Shown in pieces: positions 15,381 through 23,413 of a DNA stretch of 31,022 nt. Source of the stretch: Lachnospiraceae bacterium (GTDB lineage: Bacteria > Bacillota_A > Clostridia > Lachnospirales > Lachnospiraceae); the NCBI GenBank assembly GCA_017430765.1, contig JAFRMI010000006.1, positions 1 to 31,022 of the forward strand, written 5' to 3'. Numbering within the stretch: position 1 is the stretch's first letter; each line of letters starts with the position of its first letter. The notes under the pieces are model-generated. The model did not search any database. It was given only the letters and a program-made list of their open reading frames with translations, and had not been told where the DNA came from. The translations under genes and the position numbers were made by a program.

Positions 15381-16238
15381 CTATTCACTCTCCCTTTCGG
15401 TTTTTTGCTCCGTGATAATCAGCACTTCCCGGATATTCCGGAAATCAGCCGCCGGAATAATCGTTCCGGATTTTGTGAGATTGTTGGCGTCAAGAGCAAT
15501 ATCACTGACATAGCCGATCAGGATGCCCGTCAGGTATTTGTCACTGATGTTGGAGGTGACGATGCTCGTTCCCTCCGTAACCTGGTTATCCCCGTCGCGA
15601 AGGCCTGAGAAAGCGATCTTTCCGGTATCCATCATCAGGAGATTCCCGTTGACGACACACGGTTCTGAAGTGTTGGACGCCATGGCGCTGATATGGCTTT
15701 CATCGTCCACAATGGAGCGGATCTGCGCCCAGTTTGCACCGACCTCAGTCACGATGCCGATGAGGCCTCCCGCGCCGAGCACGTTCATATCCACCGCAAT
15801 GCCGTCCTTGCTGCCGCGGTTGACGACAAAAGTACTGTACCAGTTGCCGGGATCTTTTGAGATGACCTCAGCGGCGACTTTGTCGTACTCGCTGTACTTT
15901 TTGTCCATCTGGTAGAGGGATCGCAGCCGTACAAGTTCAGTCTGGTTCTGCACAAGTTCGTTGTTCTTCAGCGTCAGCTGCGAGATTTCCTCCTTAAGAG
16001 AAGCATTCTCCTCGCTGAGTGCCTTGACATCCCGAAACCCCTGCAGTTCCCCGGTGAACCACCCGCCGATCCGGTTGACGCCGTTCTGGAACGGCGTTAT
16101 GACGTATCCGGCGATATTCCGGACAGGACCGGAGACGCGGTCAGATCCGGCGGTCAGTGCAATGAGACCGATGCACAGGATGGCCATGACAGACAGAAAA
16201 TGGCGTCCCTTGATATCAAAATCAGGTCTTTTTTTCAT
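15381..16238 (-). CDS. mreC: Rod shape-determining protein MreC
   Basis: 285 residues. A short basic N-terminus and one membrane helix (about 12-28) are followed by a coiled coil (about 68-112, ALSEENASLKEEISQLTLKNNELVQ in two runs) and two beta-barrel domains. The barrels contain VISKDPGNWYSTFVVNRGSKDGI, VLGAGGLIGIVTEVG and DEDSHISAM-like VDDESHISAM. MreC forms extracytoplasmic filaments that activate PBP2. The ATG at 16238 overlaps the mreB stop (ATGA), and the gene abuts mreD with no gap. Length and layout are normal for the family. Confidence 0.94.
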   Translation of the reverse strand: MKKRPDFDIKGRHFLSVMAILCIGLIALTAGSDRVSGPVRNIAGYVITPFQNGVNRIGGWFTGELQGFRDVKALSEENASLKEEISQLTLKNNELVQNQTELVRLRSLYQMDKKYSEYDKVAAEVISKDPGNWYSTFVVNRGSKDGIAVDMNVLGAGGLIGIVTEVGANWAQIRSIVDDESHISAMASNTSEPCVVNGNLLMMDTGKIAFSGLRDGDNQVTEGTSIVTSNISDKYLTGILIGYVSDIALDANNLTKSGTIIPAADFRNIREVLIITEQKTERESE

Positions 16239-17248
16239 GATTTATCCTTTACAGAATGTACCCATCTGCGGAGTTCCTTGCTGCGAATAATTTCCATAAG
16301 TCCCCGCACGGTGCTTAATTCATAATCAGTGGAAAGATTTATGCGGCATCCGATCTTCCTCGACAGGAATTTATCAATGCCCGGAATCCGGGCGGTTCCT
16401 CCCGTGAGGTAGATGCCTTCCCCCCGGACGCTGTCCGCGATCTCACGCGGGGTTCTCTCCAGGAAATTCTTCATGACGTCCGCGCCGCGGTTCATTTCCT
16501 CCATGATAGCCCATTCCACAAGGCGCGAGGAGATTTCATCTTCCCGAGGAAGTCCCGAAAGCGTGTCGATTCCGGTCACCCGTCTCGACTCCGCCTCCCC
16601 CGGAATGAAGCTGGCAAGTGAGGTCTTCAGTCTCCGGGCCGTCCGGTTTCCGATCAGAAGATTCCTTGAACGGCGGACTTCACTCGCAATGGCATCATTG
16701 AGATGCTGCCCCCCGATCGGAAGCGAATCACTGACAATAATCTGCTCACCCGCAATAACGGAAACTTCCGTGCTCTGCGCCCCGATATCGAGAATCATGC
16801 TGCCTCTGGATCCCGTAAGAGGAACGCCCAGTGAAAGAGCGTCGCAGATGGGGCGGTCGACCAGGAAAATCTTGGGATTCCGCATATCTCCGTAGTAACT
16901 GATCGCATAATACGCTCTTTTTTCAATCTCCGACATATTGACGGGTGTGGAGAAAAATATAGCCGGTCTTACGGCTGATGCACGGTCCGTCTTTTTAAGA
17001 AGAAGCCGGAGCAGCATTTCCACCTCCGCGACATCCGCAATCCGCCCTCCCACCATGGGACGGTCGACTGTGATGTTCGGCGGATTCTTCTCATACATCT
17101 CGAAGGCGTCGTTGCCCACCGCAATGACCTGGGATCCTCCCAGAATCGCGATCATATCGTGTTCGCACAGGATCCGGTTTTTGCGGTGGCTGTAGATCTT
17201 GACGGCAGACGTCCCGAGATCAACGCCAAACAGGCTGTGATTAAACAT
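16235..17248 (-). CDS. mreB: MreB-like actin-family protein with atypical nucleotide-binding motifs
   Basis: 337 residues, the usual MreB length, with the actin/Hsp70 fold recognisable throughout: FGVDLGTS (8-13), RPMVGGRIADV (63-73), GSMILDIGAQSTEVSVIAG (149-167), LPIGGQHLNDAI and IYLTGGTARIPGIDKFL. Position just before mreC and mreD identifies the family. MreB filaments guide wall synthesis under the membrane. Several key positions differ from consensus. Phosphate loop 1 reads DLGTSAVK, not DLGTANT. Loop 2 reads DIGAQSTE, not DIGGGTTE. The usual IEEPMAAAIG reads VDRPICDALS. ATP binding or turnover may be weak or lost. The gene overlaps radC by eight bases and mreC by four. Confidence 0.9.
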   Translation of the reverse strand: MFNHSLFGVDLGTSAVKIYSHRKNRILCEHDMIAILGGSQVIAVGNDAFEMYEKNPPNITVDRPMVGGRIADVAEVEMLLRLLLKKTDRASAVRPAIFFSTPVNMSEIEKRAYYAISYYGDMRNPKIFLVDRPICDALSLGVPLTGSRGSMILDIGAQSTEVSVIAGEQIIVSDSLPIGGQHLNDAIASEVRRSRNLLIGNRTARRLKTSLASFIPGEAESRRVTGIDTLSGLPREDEISSRLVEWAIMEEMNRGADVMKNFLERTPREIADSVRGEGIYLTGGTARIPGIDKFLSRKIGCRINLSTDYELSTVRGLMEIIRSKELRRWVHSVKDKS

Positions 17249-17963
17249 AATTCATTCCACTCATGATTTGGTCCAGAATTCCATTTTCGCGGAGGCTCGT
17301 ATATCTGCGATCACCGATTATGATGTGGTCAAGAAGCCGGATATCCAGAAGACTTCCGGCCATATGCACCTTCTCGGTAATCATGAGATCCTCCCTGCTG
17401 GGTGACGGATCTCCGCTCGGATGGTTGTGAAGAAGGACAATGGAAACCGCGCGGAACTTCAAAGCCGCCAGAAACAGTTCCCTTGTGGACAAAAGAGAAG
17501 CATTGACCGTTCCGCATGAAATCTCCTGCTCTCCGATCAGGCGCGCTTTTGTATCCAGCATCACACACAGTATATGTTCTTCTTCCAGATGGCGCAGGTC
17601 CTCCATATAGTAGTCCGCAATGGAAGACGGTTCCGTGAACACAAGTCTCCTGCGCCGCTCTCCCTTGGCGATCCGCCTGGAGAGTTCTGCGACACACAGA
17701 AGTTCACACGCCTTGACTTCCCCGATGCCGGGAAGGCGTGTGAGGTCCCCAAGCGTAAGCCGGGTGAGTCCCTGCAGGCCGTCTCCGCAGGGAGACAGCG
17801 ACAGAATCTTATGCGCCAGCTCCACTGCAGGCATTCCTTTTGTCCCGCAGCGGATTATGACAGCAAGCAATTCAGCGTCGGTCAGTACCGACGCTCCGAA
17901 CATGAGACACCGCTCATACGGACGGCTGATGTCCGCACCGCTCCGTTTTAACAGATTTCTCAT
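17241..17963 (-). CDS. radC: RadC family protein (JAB/MPN domain)
   Basis: 240 residues, typical length. An N-terminal helix-hairpin-helix region (about 60-100, LTLGDLTRLPGIGEVKACELL) precedes the JAB/MPN domain with the metal-binding motif LLHNHPSGDPSPSREDL and EHILCVMLDTKARL. The family was once linked to DNA repair, but the role is unsettled. The fold is that of a zinc isopeptidase/nuclease-like protein. The order radC-mreB-mreC-mreD is common in Firmicutes. The ATG at 17963 has AGAGGG five bases upstream. It ends inside the start of mreB. Confidence 0.95.
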   Translation of the reverse strand: MRNLLKRSGADISRPYERCLMFGASVLTDAELLAVIIRCGTKGMPAVELAHKILSLSPCGDGLQGLTRLTLGDLTRLPGIGEVKACELLCVAELSRRIAKGERRRRLVFTEPSSIADYYMEDLRHLEEEHILCVMLDTKARLIGEQEISCGTVNASLLSTRELFLAALKFRAVSIVLLHNHPSGDPSPSREDLMITEKVHMAGSLLDIRLLDHIIIGDRRYTSLRENGILDQIMSGMNYV

Positions 17964-18010
17964 ATGATCCCTCTTTCACGGATCAGGCAGATGCGCGAAA
18001 TCAGGCTTAC

Positions 18011-19171
18011 TTATTCTACACTATATGGGAAACCGATGCAAGCGTCATCCCCTGCATGCATTCCCGCGAGGGCGCCGCTGGACCAGGCGAACTGCAGATT
18101 CATGCCGCCGCACAGCCCTGTAACGTCCAATATTTCACCGGCAAGATAGAGACCGGGAACAATAAGGGACTGCAGCGTTCCGCTGCTTACTTCCCGGGTA
18201 TCTACGCCCCCGTAAGCGGCCTGCGACGCGGCAAGTCCCGGGCTGCCGGTCACTTCAAACCGGAAATCGTTAATCACATCCGCTTCTTTTATGCCGCTCT
18301 TTAAAAGAAAAGACCGAATCTTTGACGGAAGCAGGGAAACCGCTCCTTTTTGGATCTCTTTGCTGTCAGGGGCCCCGTCCGGCATGAAATCAATCGACAG
18401 TTCCGTCCGCCTTCCCTCCCGCAGGGCGGAGAGAGCCCGCGCACTCAGATTCATGACGCAGATCCCGGAGATGCCGCGCTCCGTAAACTGGATCTGCCCG
18501 CTCTCGGAGGCGGACGGGCTGCCGTCTGTAAGCAGGGTCACCTTTCCGCGCGCGCGGACACCGGCGAGCGGTTTTACGGAAGGCAGAACCTGCAGGGAAG
18601 AAAGGGCCGGAAAAAACGGATATATATGGTGGCCCAGTCTCTCAAGAACAGGCAGAATACCGGCTGTGCCGTCCTTTATTCCCGCCGGGCTCCCCGCTGC
18701 GCAGATTACCGCGTCCGCCCGGTACTCCCATCCGCCGCTTCTGACCTTCAGGAAACCGTCCGAAGAAAGGATATCAAGGACCGGCTCATTTTGCCGGATC
18801 GAAACGCCGAGCGTCTCCGCACAGGTGCGGAGCGCCGTAAGGACAGAAGCGGCTTCCTCGTTGAAAGGGTAGATATATCCGTCAATCTCCCTTGTGAAGA
18901 CGCCGATCCCGCGGAAAAATGCCAGTGTCTGTTCCAAAGAAAAGGCCTCTGTCACAGCGGCGGCAAAATCCCTGCCGCGCTCCTCATATTTGCCGGGCGT
19001 GACGGAGACGTTCGACAGATTGCATCTGCCGCTTCCGGTCCGCAGAAGTTTCATACCGGCCTTTTTTTCTTTTTCAAGCACTTTGACGCGCGCACCGGCT
19101 TTTGCCGCGAAGATGGAGGCTGTAAGACCGGCAGCCCCGCCCCCGATGACGACAATCTCTTTTTGTCTCAT
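18011..19171 (-). CDS. NAD(P)/FAD-dependent oxidoreductase, HI0933/YhiN family
   Basis: 386 residues from the ATG at 19171, whose ATGA overlaps the stop of the previous gene. A longer reading to 19255 adds 28 residues that lie inside that gene and look unlike the family. The FAD-binding Rossmann motif is VVIGGGAAGLTASIFAAKAG at residues 6-25. The family signatures GSGRCNLSN (48-56) and the C-terminal GLYLAGEILDVTGLCGGMNLQFAWSSG (split here as GLYLAGEILDVTG and GGMNLQFAWSSG) are both clear. It is annotated as a BaiN-like/HI0933 flavoprotein; the substrate is unknown. Downstream radC is 47 bases away with its own ribosome binding site. Confidence 0.93.
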   Translation of the reverse strand: MRQKEIVVIGGGAAGLTASIFAAKAGARVKVLEKEKKAGMKLLRTGSGRCNLSNVSVTPGKYEERGRDFAAAVTEAFSLEQTLAFFRGIGVFTREIDGYIYPFNEEAASVLTALRTCAETLGVSIRQNEPVLDILSSDGFLKVRSGGWEYRADAVICAAGSPAGIKDGTAGILPVLERLGHHIYPFFPALSSLQVLPSVKPLAGVRARGKVTLLTDGSPSASESGQIQFTERGISGICVMNLSARALSALREGRRTELSIDFMPDGAPDSKEIQKGAVSLLPSKIRSFLLKSGIKEADVINDFRFEVTGSPGLAASQAAYGGVDTREVSSGTLQSLIVPGLYLAGEILDVTGLCGGMNLQFAWSSGALAGMHAGDDACIGFPYSVE

Positions 19172-20463
19172 AGTATTAAATCGTCTCCGTTTATAAGGCC
19201 GGCTTCCTTCATGCAGGTCAGGGACATCAGGATCCCGAATTTGGCCGACGGCCATGTGATGCCGCCCTGGAAATAGACGTTATAAGGCGGACGCATGGGG
19301 CCGTCCGCGGAGAGCTCGATCGAGGAGCCCTGCACGAACGCGCCGGCAGCCATAATCACGGGATCGTCGTATCCGGGCATATCCCAGGGTTCCGGGGTCA
19401 CGAACGAGTCAACCGGCGCGCCTTTCTGGATCCCTCTGCAAAATGCAGCCAGTCCCTCCGGACTTCCGAGCGTCACCGCCTGGATAATATCGTGCCGGCT
19501 TTCCCTGCCTCCGGGAATCACGGGAAAACCGAGTGTTTCATAGAGCGAGGCGGCGAAGACCGCTGCTTTCAGAGCGGATGCCGTCACGACCGGGGCCATG
19601 AAAAAACCCTGATAGTAGGGAGGATTCATCCCGTAAGAAGCGCCCACCTCGCTTCCGAGCCCGGGACAGGTCATCCGGAAGGCCGCATTTTCCACACACT
19701 CTTTCGTTCCGCAGATATAGCCGCCGCCGGGCGCAAGGGAGCCGCCGGGGTTTTTAATGAGGGAGCCGACAATCAGATCCGCGCCGGCATCGGACGGCTC
19801 TTCGGTCTCCACGAATTCACCGTAGCAGTTGTCCACCATGACCGGAAGATCCGGGCGGACGGATTTGACACACCGGACCGCCTCTCCGATCTCTTTCACG
19901 GACAGGGTCCGTCTGGATGCGTAGCCTTTCGACCTCTGAATGGCAACGAGCTTTGTGCGCTCCCCGATGGCGGCCCGGATCCCTTCAAAATCGAAGCTTC
20001 CGTCCTCCAGAAGATCCACCTGGCGGTAGGTCACCCCGTACTCGGCGAGCGACCCCCTGGCCGGGCGTATACCAATCACCTCTTCCAACGTATCGTACGG
20101 TTTGCCGGAAATGGAAAGAAGTTCGTCCCCGGGACGCAGATTGCCGGACAGCGCGATGGAGAGCGCATGTGTTCCGCACGCGATCAGAGGACGCACAAGA
20201 GCCGCTTCCGTATGGAATACGTGCGCGTAGACTTCCTCCAAAGTATCCCGGCCGATATCGTTATATCCATATCCGGTTGTTCCCGTGAGGCAGGCTTCGC
20301 TGACGCGGCATGCCTGAAACGCGCTGAGAACTTTGATCTGGTTGTACTCGGCAGTGCGGTCAATCGCATAAAAGCGGTCCCCAAGACCGTCAAGAATCTT
20401 TTCCCCGAAAGCATATACATCCGGATCAATTCCCGCGTTACTATATAACTCCTCCATTGTCAT
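19168..20463 (-). CDS. PLP-dependent methionine gamma-lyase/aluminium-resistance family protein (YnbB type)
   Basis: 431 residues, typical of PF06838. It is a fold-type I PLP enzyme related to cystathionine synthases. Visible motifs are TTGYGYNDIGRD near 62, ACGTHALSIALSG (95-107), MVDNCYGEF (209-217) with the PLP-contacting Asp, and GSLIKNPGGSLAPGGGYICG with the predicted PLP lysine Lys237. The family name comes from aluminium tolerance in one species; the true substrate is uncertain. It regularly follows miaA (B. subtilis hfq-ynbB-glnR region is related). The ATG at 20463 overlaps the miaA stop (ATGA); a second ATG two codons later is an alternative. Confidence 0.92.
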   Translation of the reverse strand: MTMEELYSNAGIDPDVYAFGEKILDGLGDRFYAIDRTAEYNQIKVLSAFQACRVSEACLTGTTGYGYNDIGRDTLEEVYAHVFHTEAALVRPLIACGTHALSIALSGNLRPGDELLSISGKPYDTLEEVIGIRPARGSLAEYGVTYRQVDLLEDGSFDFEGIRAAIGERTKLVAIQRSKGYASRRTLSVKEIGEAVRCVKSVRPDLPVMVDNCYGEFVETEEPSDAGADLIVGSLIKNPGGSLAPGGGYICGTKECVENAAFRMTCPGLGSEVGASYGMNPPYYQGFFMAPVVTASALKAAVFAASLYETLGFPVIPGGRESRHDIIQAVTLGSPEGLAAFCRGIQKGAPVDSFVTPEPWDMPGYDDPVIMAAGAFVQGSSIELSADGPMRPPYNVYFQGGITWPSAKFGILMSLTCMKEAGLINGDDLIL

Positions 20464-21443
20464 GTATGAGGGTCCCTCACTTTCTTCGGTGTCACATGGT
20501 ATCTTTCGGAGACGAGACGGAGAACCGCATCGAGCAGCTTAAACGTGTCATCGTCATAGTCCTCCCGGGAGAGCCACACCGCGTCTTCCTCTCTTTTGAA
20601 GAACGTCAGCTGTCTCTTCGCATAGTGCCGCGAGGCGAGCTTGACCTTATCAAGCGCCTCCTCACAGGAGATGAGGCCCTCCAGGGCTTCAAGCACTTCC
20701 TTATATCCGATTCCCTGCATGGATATATGTTCGCGTGTAAGACCCATCGCCGAAAGGTAGGCCACCTCATCGACCAGGCCTTCCGCCGCCATAAAGTCCA
20801 CGCGTGCATTGATCCGCTCATAGAGGCGGTCTCTGCGGTCGGTGAGCACAATGTAAAGAAGATCATAGGGAGATCTGCGCTCCCTCTCTTCCCGGTTGTG
20901 TTCGGAGATCAGTCCTTCCGTCTGCTTCGCATATTCAAGAGCGCGGATTACGCGCTTGACATTGTTTGGATGAATGGAGGAAGCCGCGTCCGGGTCAATG
21001 GACGCAAGGAGTGCGTGGAGCTGCTCATTTCCATGCTCCCTTGCGTACTGCATCATCTCTTCGCGGTATGCCGTATCGGTTTCTGTCTCCGTAAAATGGA
21101 TATCCCGCGTGACTGCCTGTATATAGAATCCTGTTCCTCCGCACAGAATCGGAATGTGCCCTCTTCCGCGGATTTCCGGCAGAATCTCACGTACCATGGC
21201 TGCATATCTGGCGGCATCCATAGAGTCGCGGGGATCGCACACATCGATCATATGGTGCGGTACGCCGAGCATCTCCTCAAGCGTCACTTTCGCGGACCCG
21301 ATGTCCATATAGCGGTACACCTGCATCGAATCTGCGGAAATGACCTCGCCGTCGATTCTTCTTGCGAGCTCCGCGGCAATATCACTTTTCCCGACCGCAG
21401 TCGGTCCTGCTATAACAATCAGCGGTTCTTTTGCACTGCACAT
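20460..21443 (-). CDS. miaA: tRNA dimethylallyltransferase
   Basis: 327 residues from the ATG at 21443, which shares one base with the mutL stop (TGATG). A GTG one codon upstream is less likely. The P-loop GPTAVGKSD is near residue 13. DSMQVYR, GVPHHMIDV, LCGGTGFYIQAVT and the C-terminal SRHYAKRQLTFFK are family hallmarks. It adds the dimethylallyl group to N6 of A37 in tRNAs reading U-starting codons, which is the substrate of MiaB, encoded about 4.6 kb upstream in the same gene run. Length is normal. It is translationally coupled to mutL and to the following PLP enzyme. Confidence 0.96.
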   Translation of the reverse strand: MCSAKEPLIVIAGPTAVGKSDIAAELARRIDGEVISADSMQVYRYMDIGSAKVTLEEMLGVPHHMIDVCDPRDSMDAARYAAMVREILPEIRGRGHIPILCGGTGFYIQAVTRDIHFTETETDTAYREEMMQYAREHGNEQLHALLASIDPDAASSIHPNNVKRVIRALEYAKQTEGLISEHNREERERRSPYDLLYIVLTDRRDRLYERINARVDFMAAEGLVDEVAYLSAMGLTREHISMQGIGYKEVLEALEGLISCEEALDKVKLASRHYAKRQLTFFKREEDAVWLSREDYDDDTFKLLDAVLRLVSERYHVTPKKVRDPHT

Positions 21444-23413
21444 CACAGTATCCTCTTAAAGCGTTTTTCCAGATCCGTTTTTTTATAAGAAATGAGCGTC
21501 GGCCGCCCGTGCGGGCAGTGATAGGGATCCTCGCAGCGAAGCAGATCGGCGAGCAGCTTCTCCGCCTCCGCCGTCGACAGACGCTCTCCTCCCTTGACGG
21601 CGGCCTTGCAGGCTTCCGTGGCGACTTTTCGGATATAGGTCTTCATATCAGAGAGATCGGGCGTGGCTTCCAGCTGGTCAAGAAAGGCGCGGAAGAGTTC
21701 CTCCGATCCCATCGTTCCAAGGAAATACGGCACGGCGCGGACCGCAAAATCGCGCTCGCCAAACGGCTCGATCTCAAATCCGAGACTCGAAAAAGCTGCC
21801 TGGTTTCCCTCAAAAAGCCCCACCTCTTTTGCATCAAGCGTCACGATCATCGGCGGCGTAAGATACTCGCTCGTGATGGTCCGCTCCTCATAGGCCCGCA
21901 TGAACCGCTCGTAGAGAATCCTCTCGTGGGCGGCGTGCTGGTCGAAAAGATACATTTCTTCCCCGTACTCGACAATCCAGTAGGTATTGAAGACCTGTCC
22001 GACAAAGCGCCGGAAGGGCGCGGCGTCCTCATCACAGAAGGCGGGAATAAAGCTCATCTGCTCATACTTTCCGCCGGGAAGTCCCTTAATGCGCGCGGAA
22101 TCATCGGTCTTTTCCGCTTCGGGGGGAGGCGGCACTGCCTCTTTCCGTGTTTCAAAACTGTCTGACAGGTGCGGGGGGATGGATGGCTGCATTTCCCCGC
22201 ACAGACCATCTTCTCTTAGAACACGGGGATACCTGTCCGATTCCCCCTCATGAGCAGCAAAAGGATCCGGTCGTCTTTCGGCCTCCTCTGCACGGTGTTG
22301 ATCCTTTCCCGGTTTCGCCGCGCGGGTTTCAAACGGCTCCGGGGGCCTTGTACCCTTCTCTTTTTTTGTTTCTCCGGGATCTTCTTTGCTGATCCGTTCA
22401 AGAATCTCCGGATGCAGGATCATATCCAGATTGGAAAGTGTCGAGGAAACCGCTTTCCGGACGGCATCGTATACCTTCTTTTCATCCGAGAAGCGGACTT
22501 CCATCTTGGTCGGATGCACGTTCACGTCAACGGCATGTCTGTCGATCGAAATCACAAGACACGTGAAGGGATACTGGTGCTGCATCAGTTTTGTCGTGTA
22601 CCCGTCCTCTATGCCCCTCGCGATGACGCGGCTTTTCGTATAGCGGCCGTTGATATAGTAGTTTTCGTAATTCCGGTTTCCTCTCGAAAGAGACGGTTTT
22701 CCGATGGCGCCCTCGATCCGGATGCCCTCCTCCTCATATTGGACGGGGATTGTTTCCATTGCCAGATGTCTTCCGTAGATCTGGAAGATCGCATCCTTAA
22801 GGCTCCCGTTTCCGGAGGAATGCAGCTTTGTCTGCCCCTTATCGATATAGGTAAACGAAACTGCGGGATTGGATAAAATGAGCTGCTCCACAGCGGAGCC
22901 CACATGAGCGGCTTCCGTCATCGGTGTTTTGAGGAATTTGGCGCGGGCCGGGGTGTTGTAGAAGAGATCCCGCACGATGATCGTGGTTCCGTCCGGCGCG
23001 CCGATCTCCTCGGACATCTTCTCCCTTCCCCCTTCGATCAGATAGCGGAAGGCCGTCATGTCCTCCCTCCGCTTTGTGATCATCTCCACACGGCTGACAG
23101 CCGCAATGCTGGACAGCGCTTCCCCGCGGAAACCGAGGGAACCAAGGTCGGCAAGATCAGAGGCTTCCCTGATCTTGCTTGTCGCGTGGCGCAAAAAGGC
23201 GAGTGGTACTTCGGACGCGGCGATGCCGTCCCCGTTATCCGTAATCCGCAGCATGGTAATGCCGCCGTCCCGGATCTCAATGGTAATTCGTGACGCGTGA
23301 GCGTCAATAGCGTTTTCCGCAAGCTCCTTCACGGCGGATGCGGGACGCTCCACGACCTCTCCCGCAGCGATCCGGTCGATTGTTGTCTGGTCAAGTACGT
23401 GTATCCGGTTCAT
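21443..23413 (-). CDS. mutL: DNA mismatch repair protein MutL (endonuclease type)
   Basis: 656 residues from the ATG at 23413, whose ATGA overlaps the mutS stop; an ATG at 23425 is an alternative. The GHKL ATPase domain has ELAENAIDAHA, DNGDGI, GFRGEALSSIAAVS and DLFYNTPARAKFL. A linker of about 140 residues rich in Glu, Pro and Lys (about 330-450) separates it from the C-terminal dimerisation/endonuclease domain. That domain carries DQHAAHERILYE near 490-501, matching the DQHA(X)2E(X)4E nicking motif, plus ACKAAVKGG and CPHGRPT. This indicates the strand-nicking MutL used in bacteria without MutH. MutS is directly upstream. Confidence 0.97.
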   Translation of the reverse strand: MNRIHVLDQTTIDRIAAGEVVERPASAVKELAENAIDAHASRITIEIRDGGITMLRITDNGDGIAASEVPLAFLRHATSKIREASDLADLGSLGFRGEALSSIAAVSRVEMITKRREDMTAFRYLIEGGREKMSEEIGAPDGTTIIVRDLFYNTPARAKFLKTPMTEAAHVGSAVEQLILSNPAVSFTYIDKGQTKLHSSGNGSLKDAIFQIYGRHLAMETIPVQYEEEGIRIEGAIGKPSLSRGNRNYENYYINGRYTKSRVIARGIEDGYTTKLMQHQYPFTCLVISIDRHAVDVNVHPTKMEVRFSDEKKVYDAVRKAVSSTLSNLDMILHPEILERISKEDPGETKKEKGTRPPEPFETRAAKPGKDQHRAEEAERRPDPFAAHEGESDRYPRVLREDGLCGEMQPSIPPHLSDSFETRKEAVPPPPEAEKTDDSARIKGLPGGKYEQMSFIPAFCDEDAAPFRRFVGQVFNTYWIVEYGEEMYLFDQHAAHERILYERFMRAYEERTITSEYLTPPMIVTLDAKEVGLFEGNQAAFSSLGFEIEPFGERDFAVRAVPYFLGTMGSEELFRAFLDQLEATPDLSDMKTYIRKVATEACKAAVKGGERLSTAEAEKLLADLLRCEDPYHCPHGRPTLISYKKTDLEKRFKRIL

